NCBI GenBank assembly: GCA_008694505.1
Contig: VZDJ01000301.1
Span: 4,831,081-4,895,080, forward strand
DNA from: Cyanoderma ruficeps
Taxonomy: Eukaryota > Chordata > Aves > Passeriformes > Timaliidae
DNA length: 64,000 nucleotides
Direction: 5' to 3'
Positions within the stretch are counted from its first letter, which is position 1, and the number at the start of each line of letters is the position of its first letter. Both the position numbers and the translations under genes were made by a program. This document shows, piece by piece, positions 1 to 12,776 of this stretch. The notes under the pieces were generated by a model. The model was given only the letters and a program-made list of their open reading frames with translations. It did not search any database and was not told where the DNA came from.

Positions 1-3000
1 GGTGGCTCTCACTGGATGTGGCTGCCTTGCTTCTCAGCATTTACATCATATTTTACATATTATTAACTCTTAAACTGCATTGACCTAAAGTATCCTTGTT
101 CTATCTGTTTTCTGCCATTCTGAAAAGTTCCTTGTTATGCTTTTATTGGTACTGAGATATCCTACAGTGTTTGGTGGGGTGGGGGGAAGGAAGATTTTGA
201 AGGTTTATTTTTAATCTTAAAATTATGAACTGCAGAGGGAAATAATATGTTCCATTGTCTATGCATAAAGTCTGCTCATGTTTTAACTATTTTAATATTT
301 TAATATTTTCCTGGGAATTTTAAATATTTCATTGCTCACACAGATTATACAAAACCCCTGACATGCTAACAATCTGTGCCTAATTCTAATATGTCAGTGC
401 TCTTAGACAAAGGTATAGTGCAAATCTTGTAAAACTTAGAGATCTCTTGTTTAAGGCAACAATATTTAGAACATAAAATTAATTCCTCACTTCTCCCAAA
501 TAGCTACAGACTAAAGGCCCTAACTTTTCTTGGATGTGCCATTTACTCTAAGGAAATGTAGAGTTACAAGGGACAGATTTAGCTCTTGATCAGAGGCTAA
601 GACTGTAATTTAAGCCTCTCACCAACAATTAAGGTCCAGCAGCACATAAGGAGAACACAAGTGCAGGAAACTGTGTGCAAATGCATTGGAATGGAAGGCT
701 TTGTCCCTGAACACACATGATCAGCTCCAGCACCTCTTTGGTAGAGAGGTGAGAATGTCAAACCCCAAAGCTTCCATGGGGCTTTTCCATGGGGCTTTTC
801 ATTTCTGGGTGTCATGACCCACAGTACGATCTGCATTGTCTATATGCAAATACAGCTTATGTGGCTTTTGTTAATGGCCTGTTTCCCCCTCCTGCTGTTC
901 ATTTAATGGAGGAGAAAGTCTGTTCCTGTGGGGATGATGTGGGGACAAAGTGTGCACTCTGTCGTGTGGCAGAGGAGGGGAGCTCTGTGCTTCTTGTCCT
1001 CTTCCCCCTCGCCCCCGTGCTGCCCCTGGAACCTCACGGTGCCCTTCTGCAGAGCTCGTTCTGAACATCCTCATTTACAGGGCTGTCCTTGACCTGAGGA
1101 ATGGCAGTCACTGGAAACAAATGGGTAAAGAGCAGAAGTAATCAAACGGTTTGCAGGAGCCAAGTCATAAATAATGGAAAGGCCAGGAACATAATTAGAG
1201 CCTATCAATAGAGTCCTGTGTCAAGAGAAACAAATTAAATTCTTTGATCAGATTACAGGTCCGGTTGATAAATGTTGATGTGTGATATCCTACAAGAGTT
1301 TTGAATTAATATGCCATATTCTGATTGTAAAATTGTCACCACACAATGTGAATAAAGCAGTTTTAAACAGATTAAAACTGACTAACCTGAGGTCTCAGGA
1401 GCAGTAGTTATTTACTAGGAATTGTTATCACATAGGGATTGTTCTGGGATTCCAAAAAGAAACTATGTTCTTCTGTTTTTGATCTGAAAATAGACATGCA
1501 AGCCAATTCCTCAGAAAATTTCTATATGATCCAACAGTGGAATCAAAAAAATGAAAATAAGGGATATGTAAAAAGGAGCTGGTGTTCAAGGCATCTGTAT
1601 AAATATATATTGCAATACGGTTCCTTGGAAAACCCCACATTTCAGAGCAAGAATGAGGGCTCTACTTACAACACTATGTTGGGAGGGAGCTTGAAACAAC
1701 AGGAGAGTTCCCTGTTCCCTGGGGGAAGAGGAGTGTGTAGAAGCAAACACAATTAGTGGGAGACACAAGATCATTTGATTTCTGCATAGAGAAGCAGCAA
1801 GACAGGTGCTGCAATAAAGGATTCACTTTGCTTGTCTGTATGGCTATAAAAAATCAAGAGGCAGAGTAAAATTGACACAAAATGTTTAAAATCTGAATGT
1901 TTCATATTGAGAATATTTAATATTATCATGCTTTTATATCATTAAATGCCTTTATATCACTAAAACCTGATTAAAACCATCAGGATCTTTCTAGAGAGAA
2001 AATAAGGACTACTAAAAAGTATGGAAACAAATAAGAAGTAATAGAGGGAAACTGAAATTAAAATTAATAAGAGAAACAAGGAGGGTGGTTAAACAAATTG
2101 CAAACAAAGTGATGACATTAAGGTCTCTTGATAACTTTAAATTAAACCCAAGCTGCTTTCTAAGATATATTTGTTCCAGATGACCTTAGTTTGTCTCTGA
2201 AGAACAGCATTTTGGTTCCATGGGTGTTGAGTGACAAATGCCATCCTGTGATATACAGACAAATGAATGATCTGAACCAGTTATCTCTACTGCCCTAATT
2301 TCTATTAACCAGTAAAAGAACTGTTTTATGTATAGGAATGGGGTTTGGTTTGTTTTCAATGACAGCTTGAAATCCCTTCACCAAAGGAAAATAGTGTTTT
2401 CCAAACGTGGATTAGAGGTAGAAGATAAGCAGAAACAATAGATCCTCAGTGTAGACCTTCCCTCACACCCTGAGTTTCCTGTCAGAGCAAAGTCCAGAGG
2501 CCAGCACAGAACACACACAGTGCCCACCACCACCACGTGCTTCTCGCAGAAATTGTGTTGTACTGTTTCTTTCTTGCCTTATGTGTTTCATCCACTCAGT
2601 GTCCATTTCACTCCTCACTCTCCAACTGAGAGACCAAAGCCTCAGGAACGAAACAGAAAACCTTGGGCTCATATGACAAATGAATGTCATCTTCCTGGGA
2701 AAAAAGCCACGTGTGTACAACCAGAGAAATGTGTTTGACCATACACCACACGTGACGTATTTGAGAGCTCAGAAACCTGTCAGATGTTCCATCCCAGCAG
2801 TGCCCATTCCAACATTTGCACAGACAGCCCAACGAGTCTGATGTGATCAAAATTAGTCTTTTAGCAGTGTGGTTCACAGAAATTGAATATTACAAGTACA
2901 GTCATCAGAAATATAATCAGGGAAATTAATGCAATTGGAGGCACAGGCACACAAGTGGCTAATGAGTTTAACCTCTTGACAAACACCAGGGAAGGGATTA

Positions 3001-3680
3001 GCAGTCAGAGCTTTGTTTAGCAAGATTAGGCCACTTTGTGCTTTTTCTGCCATCCTTAAATATTGTTTGGTTTTGTACAGTGGTTTTTGCAAAAAAAACC
3101 ACCCCAAACTTGTTTTTAGAAAAAGAACAGGGAAAAAGTTAATATGTGCTTCCAGTGGGATTGACTGATAGTGTGGTACATAAGAGAGGTGATGGTTGTA
3201 AAAGGGATTTGTCCTTCCAGTGGAATCCAGGGCAAAGCTGGCTCTCCAATGTGATCCCAAAAGAAAACCTGAAAGAAAACCACAAAATGTGCAGGGAAAA
3301 AAGAAATGTTTTCTTCCTGGATGGTAGTCAGTGGAATGCATTCCCACAGTCATAATGCAGAAGGAACAAGGTAAAAGTCTTATGGCAAATATTCAGCCCT
3401 CTCCTTTTGTAGTCCAACACTTGAATTGCCTTTTCTCAGGTGTCTCTTTATCTTTCACACATCTTGAGTGAAAAGAAAAATCTGGAAAAAATAAATTACT
3501 CTGCTTCCCATGAGAAGTGGTCTCTGCTACAGTGTAAGACAATTCAGTGAATTCATGCAGGGAAACAAGTAGTTCTCCCCAAGAAAAAGGCCATTTGGGG
3601 CTCTAGACAATTAAGGAAATAACTCACAAGTGTTACAGAGAGCCTATCACCCCTTTCTGATTTATTCCTTTATTTTTTAG
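1..3680 (+). other. PEX5L: PEX5L intron (partial, left edge)
   Basis: This is AT-rich intronic sequence upstream of the first exon in the window. A polypyrimidine tract and TTTTTTAG end at 3680. I searched by eye for the preceding mammalian exon (Ser/Glu-rich, ending near a VAPTQ-like motif) and did not find it. A G-rich patch lies near 173-187. No repeat or RNA gene was recognised. Confidence 0.75.
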
Positions 3681-3776
3681 GCACGGTCAAGTAAGGAGCA
3701 GCGTTGGGGAACACCTCTTCTGTCCAGAAATCACTCCTTGGAGGAGGAATTTGAAAGAGCAAAGGCAGCTGTTGAG
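3681..3776 (+). CDS. PEX5L: PEX5L coding exon (HCN CNBD-binding segment)
   Basis: The exon has 32 codons, phase 0 at both ends, and reads ARSSKEQRWGTPLLSRNHSL followed by EEEFERAKAAVE (window residues 1-32). By length it should correspond to about residues 243-274 of mammalian PEX5L. That is part of the conserved stretch that mammalian work assigns to binding the cyclic-nucleotide-binding domain of HCN channels. The second half matches the mammalian family as I remember it, while the first eight residues differ (SSKEQ where mammals have LTKEH-like sequence). The donor GAG|GTATCA is weak at positions +4 and +5. Confidence 0.95.
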
Positions 3777-6700
3777 GTATCATTTCATTTACTGTTTTCA
3801 TTTCCAGCTGATGTTCTACAGATTTCTTTTTATCTTGCAGCACAAGCAGAGGAGAGAGTTGGAACTGGATTATTTAAAGCAGAGAAAATATGCAATTCAT
3901 GGAGCTATTAATTAAAAATAGCAGCTTGTCTCTTTAAAAAAAAGGAAATCCAAAACCCTTAGCCATGAAGAAACATTAAAGAGAACCAAGTTTTTAAGCT
4001 GGATTTTTATTGCTGGAGCAAATGTGTAAATGCCCCATAAATGTAGCTAATTCCAAACCACAAGTAAAAGAGGGAAACATTTCTCCCCAGAATTTGCATC
4101 ATCAGTTCTTTAAGCCCAGACACAAACCAAGTCTCCACTGTGAAACCAGAGCTCAGAATCACTGATGAACAGCACAACTGCCTGCTGTAAAGCAGAGCTG
4201 GACATTAGCACCAACCATGCACCATTTTTACATCTTTACAGCTAGTGGCAGAATGCTAAGCACAGGAGTATTCTTGTTTCCTGGTAAATGGTTTGAAAAG
4301 ATAAAGGTATTTTGTTAGTTCTCCTATTGCACTTTTTCTTCACCAACTTCTACATTTCCAACACCTAAAACCATCAAATCTTTTGATTGTTGTCCTATAC
4401 CACTAATACAAATTGATCCTGTCTAGACACAAAGTAGAATATAGGGTTTTTAGCAGAACTCAACAAAAAAACCAGATATAAGTACTGATCTGGATCATTA
4501 ACTTCTCAGGGGTTCCATGGGCAACCCTTCAAAATCCCATCACCACAAAGAGTCAAGACAACTCCATTCCAGCAAGGACAGAATTTCAGGCTAAATTATG
4601 TAACAGCTGCTGAAATGAGTTCTTAGGGTGCAGAGGATGAAGCTGTGAAACAAGTTCCTCAAAACTGGTTATTTTTAGCATGGACTGCAGGCTCATTAGT
4701 CTCCAAACCATCTAGAACACTTCAGGGATGTTTGAGTATAGATTTAAATTTTAGTCATGTATTTTGATACTCCTCTAACTCAAGTTTTATACCATTCTAA
4801 TTCCAGTGTTGACACTTGAACTATTCTAGATTAATATTGGCTGATGATAAACAAAACTATGCCTAAATCTGACACTGACTTCTAGCTAGAAAGAGAATTT
4901 CTTGTTGAAGTAATTAATCTGATTTGTAGGGGGGTTTTTTCATGATATGCTATGGTAAGATGCAGTGTTTCTACCACAGTTTCTTGGGATTTTATTGCAC
5001 TCTCAAGAATATCTGCAAAACATGCAAAACTACAATGGACACAATCAGTAAATTAGCTCTTTCATAAACTAAGCACAGAAGGCATTTTTTCTTTCCAGAT
5101 CAAATAAATTCTTCATAAACAAGTGCCGGTGAGGCACAGGAGATGTTTTTGATGTCACACATCATACACATTTGCTCCTGGCAGGAAAAGAGGGAACTTG
5201 CTTTCAAATCACCATTGCTTAAAATGCTTTAGATGTTCCTGCTTGCAGTGCAGGCTGATCCTCAGGGTGGGACGTGCTGTGCTGTGCCCTGTGAAGGCAG
5301 CACAGGGAATCTGATGTTGAACATCTCAGTGCCAGTGGTTAAGCAAATGATGTCAGTACTCCTGCAATTGCCAGAATCTTGGGTGATGGGGAGTTTCCAG
5401 ACACTCTGCAGAAAGAAAAATGAGTTGAGTCCAACAACACATCACAAGACATTATTGAATTACTTTGCAGAGTAAAGTGAGGAGGAGAATATATTGTGAA
5501 AAAAACCCCCAAACCCTGCAGACTGAAAGGTCATTCTGAGGCAACAGAGACAGGTCGTTAAAATACTTTAAAGTAGTCTCAAAAATGGCTGTTAAAAAGA
5601 ATCAAATTAAATGTTTCCCCAGCTGTAGCTGGCAGCCTGAAGTTATTCTTTCTGCTTAAAATAGAACCTTGGGCCAGGTAGTTAAAATGTAAAGGCAAGG
5701 ATTCTTCAACACCTTACAGAGCAGTTATTCCATTTGCATATGAAAAGAGCTGAATTTTCATTCTAGCTAAAATGAAGTGATAAGAAAGCTGGAGTGATTG
5801 AAATAAATTGGAGCCCATCTCAGGGAGATTAGTGCTTTCTTAGAGCAGAGAATAGATACAGGTCAAAAATTCATTTTTTAGGCTTGGAATGTTTCCGTAA
5901 TATTCTTCGATTGGGAAAGCTCCAAGTGGAAAGATTAGCCAGAAACTGATCAACAAAAGGAAGTAAATCTCAGGTTCTTTGTGGTCTAGTTCGAAAGGAA
6001 TTAATTAACAATTCAGTAAATGAAGACACCAAACTTTATCCTCCACCCAGTATTCACTTCAGAGCTTTGGGAATGGTTTTAAGATGTCAAACTTTGAGAT
6101 TAATGAAGATTTGTGAGGTAATTCTTTCTTAAGAAGGTTTAAAGATGTCTATGCCATTGGGAAATCTTTTAAGAATAAAGTGGTGAGTAAAATAGCTTTT
6201 TTACTAGAGAGGGTCCAGATTCCCTTGCCGTGTTTGGGTGCTTGCAGACCTTGATACCTTTTCTCTTATTCTGGAAATTGTATTTGAGCTTTGCCTCATG
6301 ATTTTTTGTCTCAATAATTTCCAAGTGCCATAGGAATGGTTTTAACAGAATCTTTCTAATAATTAGCTCTGTTTCACCAAAAATTGGTGGGTTTGAACTT
6401 TTAGAAAATGCCACGATGGGGATTCAGATCCATCCTGTACTTATATTCCATTAAAACAACTGTTTATTAACCACCATCCTACTGGTGATCAGTTAGAATA
6501 AATAAAAATAAAAGAAAGAAGGTGCAAAAACTTCCAATGGAGAAATGTCTCAGAGATGGGGAAAAAAGCTGTTTTGTTGTTTTCTTATTCCACATTTCTC
6601 TGATTAAACTGCAGATGCTACATTGTTTTGTGAGCTTATGCATAAGGAATTTTGTGCTGTCCTTCCCAGCATCATTTTATTTACAACACAATGTCACATG

Positions 6701-7599
6701 AACCATCTGCTGTGTAATGTACTGCTTTGAAGCATCAGAGCACATTACAGCTAAATTATGTGACAATAGGAGGAAAAAGATGGGATTAATTTGTTCTAGC
6801 CTAGGAAAACATATTCCAGGACCATCAGCTTTGTGGTTCCCATGAGTACTGGTTGCAGTCCTTTCTGTACCTGCAATATTCCTGTCTCACTATTTAGACA
6901 TTTCTTTGGATGGGCCTGAAACTGGCCAAACCATATTTTAAATTGGGAACTAGGAACTTGAGTCATTCAGGTGCATTTTATTTGATATTCTTTCAAGACA
7001 CAGCGGGGATCTTTGCCTTGGCAAACATTTTTTATCTCTAAACTTCAGTAAAATTTTCAGATTTTGTTTCAAGAAGCTATCAGCTAAGGAAATCTACCTA
7101 GTTAAGCACACAAGTTTAACTTGCTGTGTCTTTTACATCAAAGATTATGGTCTTGCAGTAATTCAGAGAACAATGACAGAAGCTTTCTTATTCATTGGTC
7201 AATTAGGAATATTGCAAATTAAATTTCGGCAATACAGGACAGGCAAAATTCTAAAAGTTATGACAATAGGTAAATTTATAAATACATCCCCTGCCCCTTT
7301 CATTGGATCGTAGCAAATGAAGAGCCTTGAAATATTTTGCCTCCCATTTGTTTAACTGCTTCAGCATATTTTTTTAAATACTAAGAGTAAAAATAGCCTC
7401 TGACAAAATGCAGAATTTTCTGCTTGGAAGCAGTCAGATGGTATGAACAGTTTTCCTGGTTGTCATTCCTCTTAACTCCTGCAGATGATCTAAGAATGTG
7501 TTAAATGTGTTCAACTGGTCTGAAAACTTTTGGTTCGTGCAAAGTTCTTTGCCAGCCTTAAGGTGGCAAAAACATTGAAATGAGGTTAATTGGCAGCGG

Positions 7600-7765
7600 T
7601 GGTGCAGCAAATGGAGTTAAAATTAGATCTAGGAGCCTTGATCCAAAGCCACGTTTTCAGAAAGGCTCAATATTGATTTAACCCTCCTGCCACTGAAGTC
7701 AATGAAAAAATTGCTGCTAATGGCTGCTGAAATAGACTGAGGCCTTCAGCAAGGACTGTGATATT
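7600..7765. repeat. possible ancient amniote interspersed repeat, degraded
   Basis: The core CACTGAAGTCAATGAAAAA, flanked by GATCCAAAGCC on the left and GAGGCCTTCAGC on the right, resembles the CATTGACTTCAATGG-type motif of old repeats in bird, turtle and crocodile genomes. A similar segment lies near 54985. I cannot assign a family without a repeat library. Confidence 0.35.
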
Positions 7766-8318
7766 TACAATATTTAAATGTGTGTGATATTTACAATTCC
7801 CTTCCTCAAGGACATGGAGCTGCTCTGCTGTTGGCATTGGTACCACAGCACTGGGTCAGTGCCTGGTCCAGGGGCTCAGTGCAGATTTCTGTAGCAGTTT
7901 CAGGAACCTCTGGTGCTGAATGTCCTCAGAATTCTGTAGCCTGACCCAAACAAGCAAATCTTTCCTTATCATTGCAAAATGACTGTGGGTCCTGTGTCCA
8001 AGCAGTGTAGGGTGGGCTGAGAGAGATTATAGCAGAGCTGGTCTTCTCATTGCATTTTCCCTCCTCCTTTGCCTCTGTGTGGATGGACATTGAGGGTGGC
8101 TGTGTGAGTGCACAGCTGGCTTTTTACATGGAGTGTAAACACAGCAAACCTCTGCGAGAATTATAAATATATAATTAAACAGCAGAATTTGAATGTAAGA
8201 CCTAAATACACTTATATGCTTGCTTACTGTCTGTAAAAATATGATTTGATGTTTCCATACCATTGATCCATAAGGAATTTTTGTGGGAAAAATGCAAGCA
8301 AAAATTCTAATATAAATA

Positions 8319-8341
8319 TCATGCATATATATATATATATA
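8319..8341. repeat. (AT)n microsatellite
   Basis: A short ATGCATATATAT-type run of about ten AT units sits in the PEX5L intron. It alternates purine and pyrimidine throughout. Confidence 0.8.
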
Positions 8342-8862
8342 AAGATTTATCTGGCTCAGGCCACTACTAATTAGTTTTCAGTAGTTTTATTAATTTTAAT
8401 CTGAAAGAAAGGGAAATTTCCACTTTTTTACCTCATGCTGAATCTCAAAATTACTGCTAGTTAAAACATGATCACACAATTTTTATTTCAGTGCAGTGGA
8501 GTTTTGTGCTGAGTGAGAAGCAGTTGGAGTTATCTGTTGAACAGGATCTTTTTCGGGATTCAATTGTCTCTGGTCATGGCTAGTAAGAGTTAAAGAGGGA
8601 GTGAAAAATCTGATTCATTGTCCCAGCCTTTTCAAACCCTAAGTGGACATTTCAGTACCTTCTCACAACTCTCTATAAGAATGCATTTTCTTCAAGTCTG
8701 GAATGAGAGCAGATTCTGAAGTGGTGTAACAGAGTGGTCAGGGGCAGTTCATTTCCATCACCTGGAGTGAAATCTCATCTCCAAGAGTGAATGATTCCCT
8801 TTTTATTTCCTTTTCCACAGAGGAATACAGCAGATACCTTCCCAGATCCAACAATTCCATGG

Positions 8863-8902
8863 TTCAGACAATCCCGTATTGAAGACTGAATTCAGACAAT
8901 CC
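8863..8902. repeat. 12-bp direct repeat pair
   Basis: TTCAGACAATCC occurs at 8863-8874 and again at 8891-8902, start to start 28 bp apart, in the intron. It is probably a local duplication. Confidence 0.6.
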
Positions 8903-10185
8903 TGAATTTCTTCCTGAATGGAAGACAGTATGTTTTCCTTTTCCCAAGCACCTCAGGAGGGTTGCAGCAAGCCATGAAATCATAGTCTAAGCTCTATTTT
9001 TCCAATCATGCCTGGCTGTGGAGCTGTACCAAAGTTGTCAGCCTTGTAACAAAGATTCACACAAAACTATCTGGACCAGTTTGTAAAACCTTCAATTAAT
9101 TTTGATTAGCACCTGACTTTCAAATGGTTCTGTCTAAATCTCAGTAGATTCATTTGTGCTGTTGTCTTTGATATAAATAAGCTGAGAAACTGTGCCCTCA
9201 GTGCTCAGTTCACTGAAACACACTGGCCATGTCCTCCTAGGAATGGGAGAATTTTGGAAAGGCTTGTAGTGCTCTGTAAATACTCTGCTATGGATCTCCT
9301 TTCCAGAGTCCCATGACTGGTGTGTGGAAGCTGAAAAAGTAGCACCTCAATTTGGATTCTCCCCTTCTTTAATTCTATTTCTATTTCTTGGCGTCATTTT
9401 CTAGTAGCCACAGTTGTTCCCTCCTTCTGGTCGTTGCTAATCTCATTCGTTGTCCTAAATCTCATCCGTTTTTCATAATTTCTCTTTCCCTTGTATGTGC
9501 ATTTTCCCCCTCATCTTTGAGCTGAATATTAATCTCTCTGTATGATTTTATAATCTCTTGTAGATTCCTCTCACCAGCAGACTATACAATGCAGTATTAA
9601 GATTTCTCCACTATGTCAAAAAACCCAATTTGTATTACATCCCTTATGCAAACACCCTCTGTCTAAGCTTTAGCATTTCTCTTTCTCATAGGTGAAAATG
9701 ATACTGAAAATACCAAAGTAAGCAATGCTTGCTGTCTTTCAAACTGTTTTAATAATTGTTATTCTTTTGCATATGCACTTAGTTGATTTTTCTTTTTTTT
9801 TCCCTTTCTTTTCTTTGTCCAGGGATTTGCAGCATTAATTGCCTTCAAATTTTATGTAATGATTTGCTGTTAGCATCAAGAAGATGCAGTGTAAGCTGCT
9901 GCAAATCCTGCTTCAAGTAGGACATAGGCTGCCTCTGAGATAAAGAGTTTTCTGTTGACAAAATGCATTCCGATATAACAGATGAAATTTAATTACATGG
10001 AATTCCAAATAGGAGCTGTAGTGTTTCAGCCCATGTGATTATTAATAGAACTAATACTGCTCAGAAAAATCGGCACTCAGACCATTGGTAGAACGAAATT
10101 TAAAAGTCAAAAAAAAAAAAACACCAAACCCAAACACTTTTATTTTGAAGTTTTGTTGTTAAATTCTCTCCTCTTTTTCTTCTAG

Positions 10186-10302
10186 TCTGACACAGAGTTT
10201 TGGGATAAAATGCAAGCAGAATGGGAAGAAATGGCTCGCAGAAACTGGATTTCAGAGAACCAGGAAGCACCAGGGCAAGTGACCATCTCAACCATTGAGA
10301 AG
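10186..10302 (+). CDS. PEX5L: PEX5L coding exon (SDTEFWDK, WISENQ)
   Basis: The exon has 39 codons, phase 0 at both ends (window residues 33-71). It begins SDTEFWDKMQAEWEEMARRN and ends VTISTIEK. It corresponds to the Trp-rich linker before the TPR domain, shared with PEX5. The acceptor is TTCTAG and the donor AAG|GTAACA. The motif NQEAPGQV differs slightly from the mammalian NQEAQNQV as I recall it. Confidence 0.97.
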
Positions 10303-11235
10303 GTAACAACCAGTTTTTTTTGGGGGCAGTACATCCCCCTTGTGCAAATTTGAGATGAGCCTCAGCTCTTCCAAGGAACCCAAGGAAACTCTTTGGACAT
10401 GGAAGCTAATTTTACCCCGAAGAGCTCATCCTCTTTAATTGCCCGTGGGTGGGGCAGATTTAGAAGACCTTGCCACAGTGAGAATATGTTTGGACTTGCA
10501 CACAGCCTAAATTGAGCTGAAAGGATCACAAAGTAACTGCTGGATTTATGGGCACTCCTGAAGACAGGCATTTCAGGAAAAACACCAAATAAAAATGTCT
10601 GGGCTGGCACATTCAAACACTGTTGAGGATAGAAATTATGGAGATTCTGTCTGTTTTCTTCATTCCTTCCACTCTGTATTTTAATTTGATTTCTATTATG
10701 TTTCTGATATTACCACATGCCCTTTACACTGCAGTGACAAGAGAAAAAAGGCAAAACTTAAAGGAATGCTAAAATAAACTCAGGTGCTTGCAGCACTGTT
10801 GTGTATCTGGAAGGTTAATTGAAGATTTCAGGATTTGAACTGAGCAGCCATGAGGTTATGAGCACTGCAGGGAGTCAGCTGCTTGGGCTGTGTTCTTCAC
10901 CATCACATTGGATGTCCTGGGCTCAGAGGTTCAGTTCTGCTCATACTCAGGCACTGTGAGTTGTTGACATTTTCTTTGATGGAGAGCCCAGCATAAGTAC
11001 CAGTAAGTATAACTTCCGAGCTGAAGTAAAAATAAACACAGCAGAAACATAAATGCCCGGTGATGTGACTTTTTACACCTTTTGTCATTGAAATTCCACG
11101 GGGGACCTCGTGCCATTTCCACAGAACAAGGGTTGTTTACACCCGGTTGGAAAATCATGAGTCATTGTATTTTTCTAGACTTGTCATTCCCTGGAACTTG
11201 TCATTCATCACGGGTCCATTATCTCTCTTCTCCAG
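10303..11235 (+). other. PEX5L: PEX5L intron, 0.9 kb
   Basis: This is a unique intron with no repeat or RNA gene seen. It ends in CTTCTCCAG. Reading frames on the minus strand here carry no recognisable protein. Confidence 0.9.
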
Positions 11236-11379
11236 GGTTATTATTTCCACACTGACAATCCCTTCAAAGATTGGCCTGGTGCTTTTGAGGAAGGACTGAA
11301 AAAAATGAAAGAAGGTGACCTGCCTGTGACAATCTTATACCTGGAGGCTGCAATTCTCCAGGAGCCCAACGATGCCGAG
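11236..11379 (+). CDS. PEX5L: PEX5L coding exon (start of TPR domain)
   Basis: The exon has 48 codons, phase 0 at both ends (window residues 72-119). It begins GYYFHTDNPFKDWPGAFEEG and runs through LPVTILYLEAAILQEPNDAE, which is the first TPR helix pair. The NPFKDWPGAFEEGL stretch is diagnostic of PEX5/PEX5L. The donor GAG|GTATTC is weak beyond +3. Confidence 0.97.
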
Positions 11380-11943
11380 GTATTCACTGCTGTGCCTGTT
11401 CCTGGCTAAGGAAAAGGGAACTCCCTTCAGCATGGAATGATGGAATGATTTCTGGGCTCCAACCTTTGCCAGTCATGACTGACTGAAACATTGGATTCTA
11501 AGGGTTATGAATTAGTGTCAGCCTTTAAATAGACAACAATGAGTTCATCACAGGATGAGGACTTTGCTTTTGAAATATCGTTGTTTGAAATATTTCAAAC
11601 CTTCCCTTCATATCCAGATGCTTTCAAACTATCTTGTAAACACTGCTATCAAAAAAATGAGTATTTTTGATTTAACGAGACTGTTGAAAAATTTTTTAGT
11701 TATATAAATTTCTTCAATATTGCTGTTTTCTATTTTATATTTAAAGTCTGGGTTTTATTAGGCCCAAAGATGTTCAGAACTTCATTGATTGAGACTGTTG
11801 GTGTGCACACTGTAGAAAATCCTGTGATTAGTGCTGGACTTATCTGCTGCTTTTCCTCACCCCTGTGTTTAATAGTGATATTGGTTGTAACTCCGTTTGC
11901 AGTTGGATATATTTAACAAACCAAATGGTTATTATTTTTGCAG
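11380..11943 (+). other. PEX5L: PEX5L intron, 0.56 kb
   Basis: This is a short AT-rich intron with an ATTTTTTAGTTATATAAATT-like stretch near 11690. It ends in a T-rich tract and TTGCAG. No other element was seen. Confidence 0.9.
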
Positions 11944-12014
11944 GCCTGGCAGTTCCTGGGTATAACACAGGCAGAAAATGAAAATGAGCAGGCAGCCATT
12001 GTGGCCCTCCAAAG
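11944..12014 (+). CDS. PEX5L: PEX5L coding exon (TPR2 first part)
   Basis: The exon is 71 nt: 23 codons plus two bases of a split Arg (window residues 120-143). It reads AWQFLGITQAENENEQAAIV then ALQ-R, the helix A/B pair of the second TPR. The motif is essentially invariant across the family. The donor is AAG|GTAGAG. Confidence 0.97.
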
Positions 12015-12776
12015 GTAGAGGGAAATGAGTCCTAAATCTGGGGTCTGATGAGTGTTGGGTAATGGAGACCTGGGGATATTTAATGTCATTCCTGTCTTGG
12101 AATGTGAAGCATTTACTTAGCAGAGCAGAGCATGAAACTCCCAGTGATTTCAGAGGAATGACTAGTGATTAATATATCTGTTTTATTAAATAAGTGCAAT
12201 ATTTCATGGAGTAATGTAAGTACATGTACAAAAAAGAAGGCCTAATAAATATGAGTTGGGCATGATGCAAATGAAGTGCCTTTTTTACATTCCAGCCACT
12301 TGGCATATTTTCTGTAGTCTGTCCTCAAATGAAGAGGTTTTCTTAATTGGAGTGAGCTCCCTTCAGCTGCTGAATGCTAAACTGCCAACATTTTTAGGTG
12401 GATGGAGATGTGAAGATCACAGAATTCTTGTACATAAAATGTGATCTCCAAAATAGCAGTGTTTTTGTTATTATTATTATTATCTTTCTGTAATGGTGTT
12501 TTATGTTTCCATTTGAAGCAATATTCAATTGCATCAGCACTGATAACGATGAAGTTATTTCACCTAGAGATACTTAAACTTGTTTATATGTCCCTTATAA
12601 GCTTACCTGGATAGAAATCCAAGGGGTTACCTGATTTAGGAGCTTGCTCATCCCCAGTTTTCAAAAGAGCAACAGTGATGACTGTGATTTTCGCCCCATG
12701 GATTATTTTGAAACAATTCAAGAATTGTGCTTGGCTGCAGAAATATCTCAATTTTTTTTTTTTATTTTCTGCCTAG
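12015..12776 (+). other. PEX5L: PEX5L intron, 0.76 kb
   Basis: The intron holds a short TTA-type trinucleotide run near 12468-12482. A 13-base T-rich tract precedes the acceptor GCCTAG. Nothing else was recognised. Confidence 0.9.

Larger units (their letters stand above)
3777..10185 (+). other. PEX5L: PEX5L intron, 6.4 kb
   Basis: This is AT-rich intron between the SLEEEFERAKAAVE and SDTEFWDK exons, which are adjacent in the mammalian protein. No exon was therefore expected and none was found. It contains a degraded ancient-repeat-like segment near 7600-7765, an (AT)n run near 8325 and a 12-bp direct repeat at 8863 and 8891. A T-rich tract precedes the acceptor TTCTAG at 10185. Confidence 0.85.

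Noticed and set aside
2874..3353. 159-residue minus-strand open frame in a PEX5L intron
   Set aside because: It has low-complexity, Phe-rich composition and no recognisable motif, and sits in intron on the opposite strand.
3837..3915. Possible extra exon after CTTGCAG at 3840
   Set aside because: Flanking exons already encode adjacent residues of the family protein, and no conserved peptide is present.
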